Assembly (NCBI GenBank): GCA_007118235.1
Contig: SKRY01000442.1
Location: 1 to 7,313, forward strand
Length of the DNA stretch: 7,313 nucleotides
Direction: 5' to 3'
Source: Candidatus Hydrogenedentota bacterium
GTDB taxonomy: Bacteria; Hydrogenedentota; Hydrogenedentia; Hydrogenedentales; SLHB01
The notes below the pieces were generated by a model. That model saw nothing but the letters and a program-made list of their open reading frames with translations, was not told the DNA's origin and did not search any database. How positions within the stretch are numbered: position 1 is the stretch's first letter; the number at the start of each line of letters is the position of its first letter. Positions 4,765 to 7,313 of this stretch are shown one piece after another. A program made the position numbers and the translations under genes.

Positions 4765-5985
4765 CTACCGGAAGAACCCAATAAGTGTTTCCAGGTTCAA
4801 CCAGCCCACGATGGCCAATCCGGCGACACCAATTACAATCATGATGACCGGGTTGCGCAGGTCACCCATGATCCGGCGGCTGGATGTGAGCCCAAACAGC
4901 AACACCGCGCAGAGTGGCGCCGCGATGAGCGTGGCGGCTTGGGCGATGAGCAGCGAGGTCGTGTCGCCCCGGCCCATCAGCATCGTCGTGATGGCGACGC
5001 CACAGCCGATGAGCATGACCCCAGCCGTCCAGGCTTTCACGGGTTTGCTGCTAATCCCGCCGTAGTGCCCCACGCCGTCGGCCATGAGAACGCCGCCAAT
5101 AACGGCGTTGGCGATGAAGGAAGAGAACGAGGCGGCGGCCAAGCCGATGGAGAAGATGCCGGTGGCCCACGGCCCAAGGACGGCTTGGAGCTGGGTGGCC
5201 AGCTCGCCGATGTTCGCGAAGTCCCTCCCCGTGCCGTACAGGGATTCCGCCGCGTTGATGAGAATGATCAGCGCGATGACGCCCAGAAAGGAGATGCCAA
5301 TCCACGAATCCCCGATCGCGCGTTCCGCGTTCTTGCGGGTCCAGCCTTTTTCGTGGCCGAGATAGGCCATGTAGAACGCCGCCACCGCCGAGAACGTGGT
5401 CGCCAACATGGCGCGCGCGATGGTCGGTTCGTTGCCCTCGAACGAGCGAGGGACAAGGCCGGAGACCACGCCGGTGATGCTGAGGCCGGTCCACAGGAGA
5501 TTCAGCACGAACGCCCCCAACATGACAAAGACCAACACGATCATCGCCATTTCGAGCAGCTTGTACACGTGCTGGGCGCGAATCAAGAAGAACAGCGCAA
5601 GGGCCGTGAACAGCAACGCCCAGAACCAGTCCGGCACGTCAGTAATCGCGGACAACGATGCGGCCGCGCCGATGTTGTTCCCGAATTGAAACCCCGCCGT
5701 GACCAGGAAACCGGACAGGCCCGTGATGAACGCCAACGCGCGGCCCCACCGCTCGGTGATGTATTGCAGGGGCGTCTGCGGAATGGCGCAGGCCAAGCGC
5801 GCGCCCATGGCCGTGAACGTGGCCATGAGGATGAAGCCGGCCAGCATCATCCACACCAGCCGGTACTCGCCTTCCGCGCCCGCGCGGCTCGAGGCCACGA
5901 TGCTTCCGGGACCTATCACGACCGCCGCCGTTATCAGCCCTGGCCCTATCCGGCGCACTAAGCTTTCTTGTTTCTCTTCATTCAT
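4765..5985 (-). CDS. Nramp-fold (LeuT-fold) transporter lacking canonical metal-binding motifs
   Basis: A 406-residue integral membrane protein with about 11 hydrophobic segments and the Nramp N-terminal pattern: RRIGPGLITAAVVIGPGS for TM1. True Nramp proteins have DPGN there, where Asp and Asn bind the metal; here it is GPGS (residues 25-28, bases 5902-5913). In the TM6 region the usual GTT-x-MPHN is represented by ATTFSAVAAFY, so the metal-binding Met and the His are also absent. The segment SFSSFIANAVIGGVLMADG corresponds to the QSS-containing helix of the family. Such variants are usually annotated as Nramp family divalent metal transporters, but the substrate here is open; proton-coupled Mn/Fe uptake should not be assumed. 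The start is ATG 5985, preceded by GAGAG; an upstream ATG at 6033 would add 16 polar residues without a ribosome site. The gene stands alone, convergent with the prepilin-type gene. No regulator is adjacent. Confidence 0.87.
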   Translation of the reverse strand: MNEEKQESLVRRIGPGLITAAVVIGPGSIVASSRAGAEGEYRLVWMMLAGFILMATFTAMGARLACAIPQTPLQYITERWGRALAFITGLSGFLVTAGFQFGNNIGAAASLSAITDVPDWFWALLFTALALFFLIRAQHVYKLLEMAMIVLVFVMLGAFVLNLLWTGLSITGVVSGLVPRSFEGNEPTIARAMLATTFSAVAAFYMAYLGHEKGWTRKNAERAIGDSWIGISFLGVIALIILINAAESLYGTGRDFANIGELATQLQAVLGPWATGIFSIGLAAASFSSFIANAVIGGVLMADGVGHYGGISSKPVKAWTAGVMLIGCGVAITTMLMGRGDTTSLLIAQAATLIAAPLCAVLLFGLTSSRRIMGDLRNPVIMIVIGVAGLAIVGWLNLETLIGFFR

Positions 5986-6090
5986 GAGAGGCTCTCTCGT
6001 GTTGGACCGCGTTTCATTAACACAATCACGCATGCCGCGAAGCGTTTGTACATCCCGCCTATGAAAGGAGATGTACCCTTACCTCGATTT

Positions 6091-6107
6091 CCCCCTTCCG
6101 AAGGGGG
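6091..6107. repeat. Isolated hairpin CCCCCTT-CCG-AAGGGGG
   Basis: A perfect 7-bp stem with a three-base loop, about 80 bases left of the composite repeat. It is similar in style to the first hairpins of the two units (pyrimidine-rich arm, three-base loop, purine-rich arm) and may be a solitary relative. Confidence 0.6.
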
Positions 6108-6184
6108 TTGGTACCTGTTCAGCGCTCAATCTGTGCATGTCCCGATTGAGTTTGACTTAGCCTGAAATGATTTCGCAACAAATC

Positions 6185-6297
6185 CATCCCGTAGGGATGA
6201 CAGATGGTAGCCGGGGGTTGAGCCCGCAGGCGATAGCGTGCGGGCGACACCCCCGGAAACAGACGCCCCCAATACCGACCCTGATAAGGGGTCGCAG
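6185..6297 (+). repeat. Composite three-hairpin palindromic unit, copy A
   Basis: Order of parts: hairpin 1 CATCCC-GTA-GGGATG (6185-6199); an 11-base link ACAGATGGTAG; hairpin 2 with outer stem CCGGGGGT/ACCCCCGG (6211-6218 with 6249-6256) and inner stem GCCCGCA/TGCGGGC (6222-6228 with 6239-6245); a 19-base link; hairpin 3 CGACCC/GGGTCG (6276-6281 with 6289-6294), then CAG. Copy B carries the same parts in the same order on the other strand. This resembles REP/BIME-type intergenic elements; no transposase is present in the window. Confidence 0.75.
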
Positions 6298-6317
6298 CAG
6301 CCGTGTGCATAAAGGTT

Positions 6318-6426
6318 CTGCGACCCCTAAAGGGGTCGAACAATAGGTTGGGTTCGCGATCCGGGGGTATCGCGCGCTTCACGCGCTTCAACCCCCGGCT
6401 ACCAGCTATGACCCCCTTCGGGGGTC
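6318..6426 (-). repeat. Composite three-hairpin palindromic unit, copy B (inverted)
   Basis: Read on the minus strand: hairpin 1 GACCCCC-GAA-GGGGGTC (6426-6410); an 11-base link ATAGCTGGTAG, 9 of 11 identical to copy A; hairpin 2 with outer stem CCGGGGGT/ACCCCCGG (6398-6391 with 6368-6361) and inner GC-rich stem; a 22-base link; hairpin 3 CGACCCCT/AGGGGTCG (6338-6331 with 6328-6321), then CAG. The two copies are separated by 20 bases (6298-6317). Exact inverted arms shared with copy A are TGGTAGCCGGGGGTTGA (17 bases, 6205-6221 with 6388-6404) and AGGGGTCGCAG (11 bases, 6287-6297 with 6318-6328). Hairpin stems are kept while their loops differ. Confidence 0.75.
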
Positions 6427-6458
6427 GTCTGTTGGATATTCGTTCTGTGCTCCATGGG

Positions 6459-6476
6459 GCGCCACTTCTGTGGCGC
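6459..6476. repeat. Isolated hairpin GCGCCAC-TTCT-GTGGCGC
   Basis: A perfect 7-bp stem with a TTCT loop, 33 bases right of copy B and about 50 bases past the stop of the oxidoreductase gene. It has no T-tract on either strand, so it is not a clear terminator; it looks like another member of the palindrome cluster. Confidence 0.55.
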
Positions 6477-6524
6477 AACGCCACGCTACCCACAAATGTG
6501 AGGACTGAAGGGGGTTAAGGTGGC

Positions 6525-7313
6525 TTACGGCAACGTCCAGGGTTCGCGGTACTCGTAGTGGAGCAGTTCGTTGGCTGCGTCGTTGTCCACGAACCGTCCC
6601 GCTTCCGCGTCCCATTCCAGCCGGGACTTCGTCGCGAGCGCGATGTTGCCCAACAAGGCGAAGAGGTCCGACTTGTGCCCCGTCTCCGCGTCGCAGTTCG
6701 GCGTTTCCCGGCTCTTGATGCAGTCCAGGAAATTGCGCATGTGGTCCAGCGTCACGTCGGCCTGATCCGACCGCCGCTCCACGGGATCCATCCGGGGTTC
6801 GCTGCGCTGGAACTGGCCGCCGCGCTCCGGGATCACCTCGAAGCGCCGCCAATCCGAGTACACCACGCCTTGCGTGCCCCGCAGCTCAATGTCGCCAAAG
6901 GGGAACATCGAGTGGCCGCTGGCCTCGTAATGGCCGAAGATGACGAGGCCGCCGTTCTCGAACTCGTACGTCACCTCCAGGGTGTCCGGGATGGTGCGGT
7001 CGTCGTCGATGGCGTATCTGCCGCCATGCGCGGAGATGTACTTGGGCGCTTCCTCGTCCAGCATCCAGCGGATGAGGTCGAAGTAGTGCACGCCCCAGTT
7101 CGCCAACTGGGAGGAGTAATCCGACCACCACCGGAAATCGTAGGGAGTGATGTTGTCCTGATACGGCCGGTACGCGCGTGGTCCGAGCCACATATCCCAG
7201 TCCAAATGATCCGGCGGATCGCTCACTTCGGACCGGCCGATGCCGTCGGGGTACATGTTGCTGATGCGATAGGCCCGCGCCAGGGTGACCTTTCCGATGT
7301 TGCCCTCTTGCAC
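6525..7313 (-). CDS. Gfo/Idh/MocA family oxidoreductase, C-terminal part (N-terminus beyond right edge)
   Basis: The last 263 codons or so of an NAD(P)-dependent sugar-type dehydrogenase; the frame stays open to the window edge, so the Rossmann domain with its nucleotide-binding Gly motif is outside. The visible part begins at EGNIGKVTLARAY, the strand that follows the catalytic domain link. It then has DWDMWLGPRAYRPY (about 38-51) and NWGVHYFDLIRWML (72-85), the family's conserved WGxHxxD motif with the probable active-site His, a beta-sheet domain (TLEVTYEFENGGLVIFGHY) and the C-terminal NFLDCIKSRETPNCDAETGH block, all typical of the bacterial-type C-terminal domain subfamily abundant in Planctomycetes, Lentisphaerae and Hydrogenedentota. 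Members oxidise or reduce sugars, inositols and related polyols; the substrate here cannot be told. Many family members in these phyla carry a Tat signal, but the N-terminus is not visible. It ends at TAA 6525, followed by the palindrome-rich region. Confidence 0.92.
   Translation of the reverse strand: MQEGNIGKVTLARAYRISNMYPDGIGRSEVSDPPDHLDWDMWLGPRAYRPYQDNITPYDFRWWSDYSSQLANWGVHYFDLIRWMLDEEAPKYISAHGGRYAIDDDRTIPDTLEVTYEFENGGLVIFGHYEASGHSMFPFGDIELRGTQGVVYSDWRRFEVIPERGGQFQRSEPRMDPVERRSDQADVTLDHMRNFLDCIKSRETPNCDAETGHKSDLFALLGNIALATKSRLEWDAEAGRFVDNDAANELLHYEYREPWTLP

Larger units (their letters stand above)
6034..6524. other. Gene-free region built from palindromic repeats
   Basis: Between two minus-strand genes there is no credible coding frame; open frames here simply read through hairpins. 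The stretch 6085-6480 holds at least eight perfect or near-perfect hairpins, most of them organised in the two composite units listed separately. The left part (6034-6090) contains ATGAAAGGAG (6061-6070), a good ribosome-like site but with no convincing open frame behind it. Confidence 0.7.

Noticed and set aside
4747..5961. A 404-codon open frame on the plus strand
   Set aside because: It is the exact antisense of the Nramp-like gene, very rich in Arg, Gly, His, Asp and Gln, with no domain; the minus-strand reading has clear membrane helices and a family pattern.
6185..6426. CRISPR array
   Set aside because: There are only two units, in opposite orientation with internal hairpins; no regular direct repeats and spacers, and no cas genes.
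6185..6426. An insertion sequence with terminal inverted repeats
   Set aside because: The inverted arms enclose no transposase frame and no target-site duplication was seen; a REP/BIME-like repeat fits better.
6119..6493. A 124-codon minus-strand open frame through the palindromes
   Set aside because: It reads straight through the hairpin stems and has no domain; the repeats explain the sequence better.

Overview
The window is GC-rich chromosomal DNA that looks like a PVC-superphylum or Hydrogenedentota-type bacterium. The evidence is the gene mix: a prepilin-type protein with the C-terminal H-x(9-10)-DG signature, a PEP-CTERM protein, a Gfo/Idh/MocA oxidoreductase of the bacterial C-terminal type, a divergent Nramp-fold transporter, and an ECF sigma/zinc-finger anti-sigma pair. 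The taxonomic call is an inference from families, not a marker-gene result.

Layout. 1-1645, minus strand: an apparent operon of ECF sigma factor (944-1645), membrane zinc-finger anti-sigma factor (250-957) and the start of an unrecognised secreted protein (leaving the window at 1); each gene overlaps the next. 1646-1871 holds a possible ECF-type -35 box and a perfect 13-bp hairpin. 1872-2585, minus strand: a PEP-CTERM surface protein with a TTG start. Upstream lie a long leader, a good sigma-54 (-24/-12) promoter match at 2856-2871, and short repeats further upstream that could bind an enhancer-binding protein. 2872-3439 is the divergent intergenic region shared with the plus-strand prepilin-type gene (3440-4549), which ends at a strong intrinsic terminator. 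A second hairpin separates it from the convergent Nramp-like gene (4765-5985, minus), which lacks the metal-binding DPGN and MPHN motifs of true Nramp transporters. 6034-6524 has no gene. Its core is a mosaic of palindromes: two copies of a three-hairpin composite unit arranged as a large inverted repeat. 6525-7313, minus strand: the C-terminal part of a Gfo/Idh/MocA oxidoreductase running off the right edge.

Functionally the genes fall into separate modules: envelope stress or signalling control (sigma/anti-sigma/secreted protein), cell-surface proteins (PEP-CTERM and prepilin-type, divergently transcribed), a transporter and a sugar-type oxidoreductase. I see no defence system, CRISPR array, integrase, transposase or RNA gene. 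The parts most worth a second look are the composite palindromic repeat, the sigma-54 promoter of the PEP-CTERM gene, and the motif-less Nramp-fold protein.
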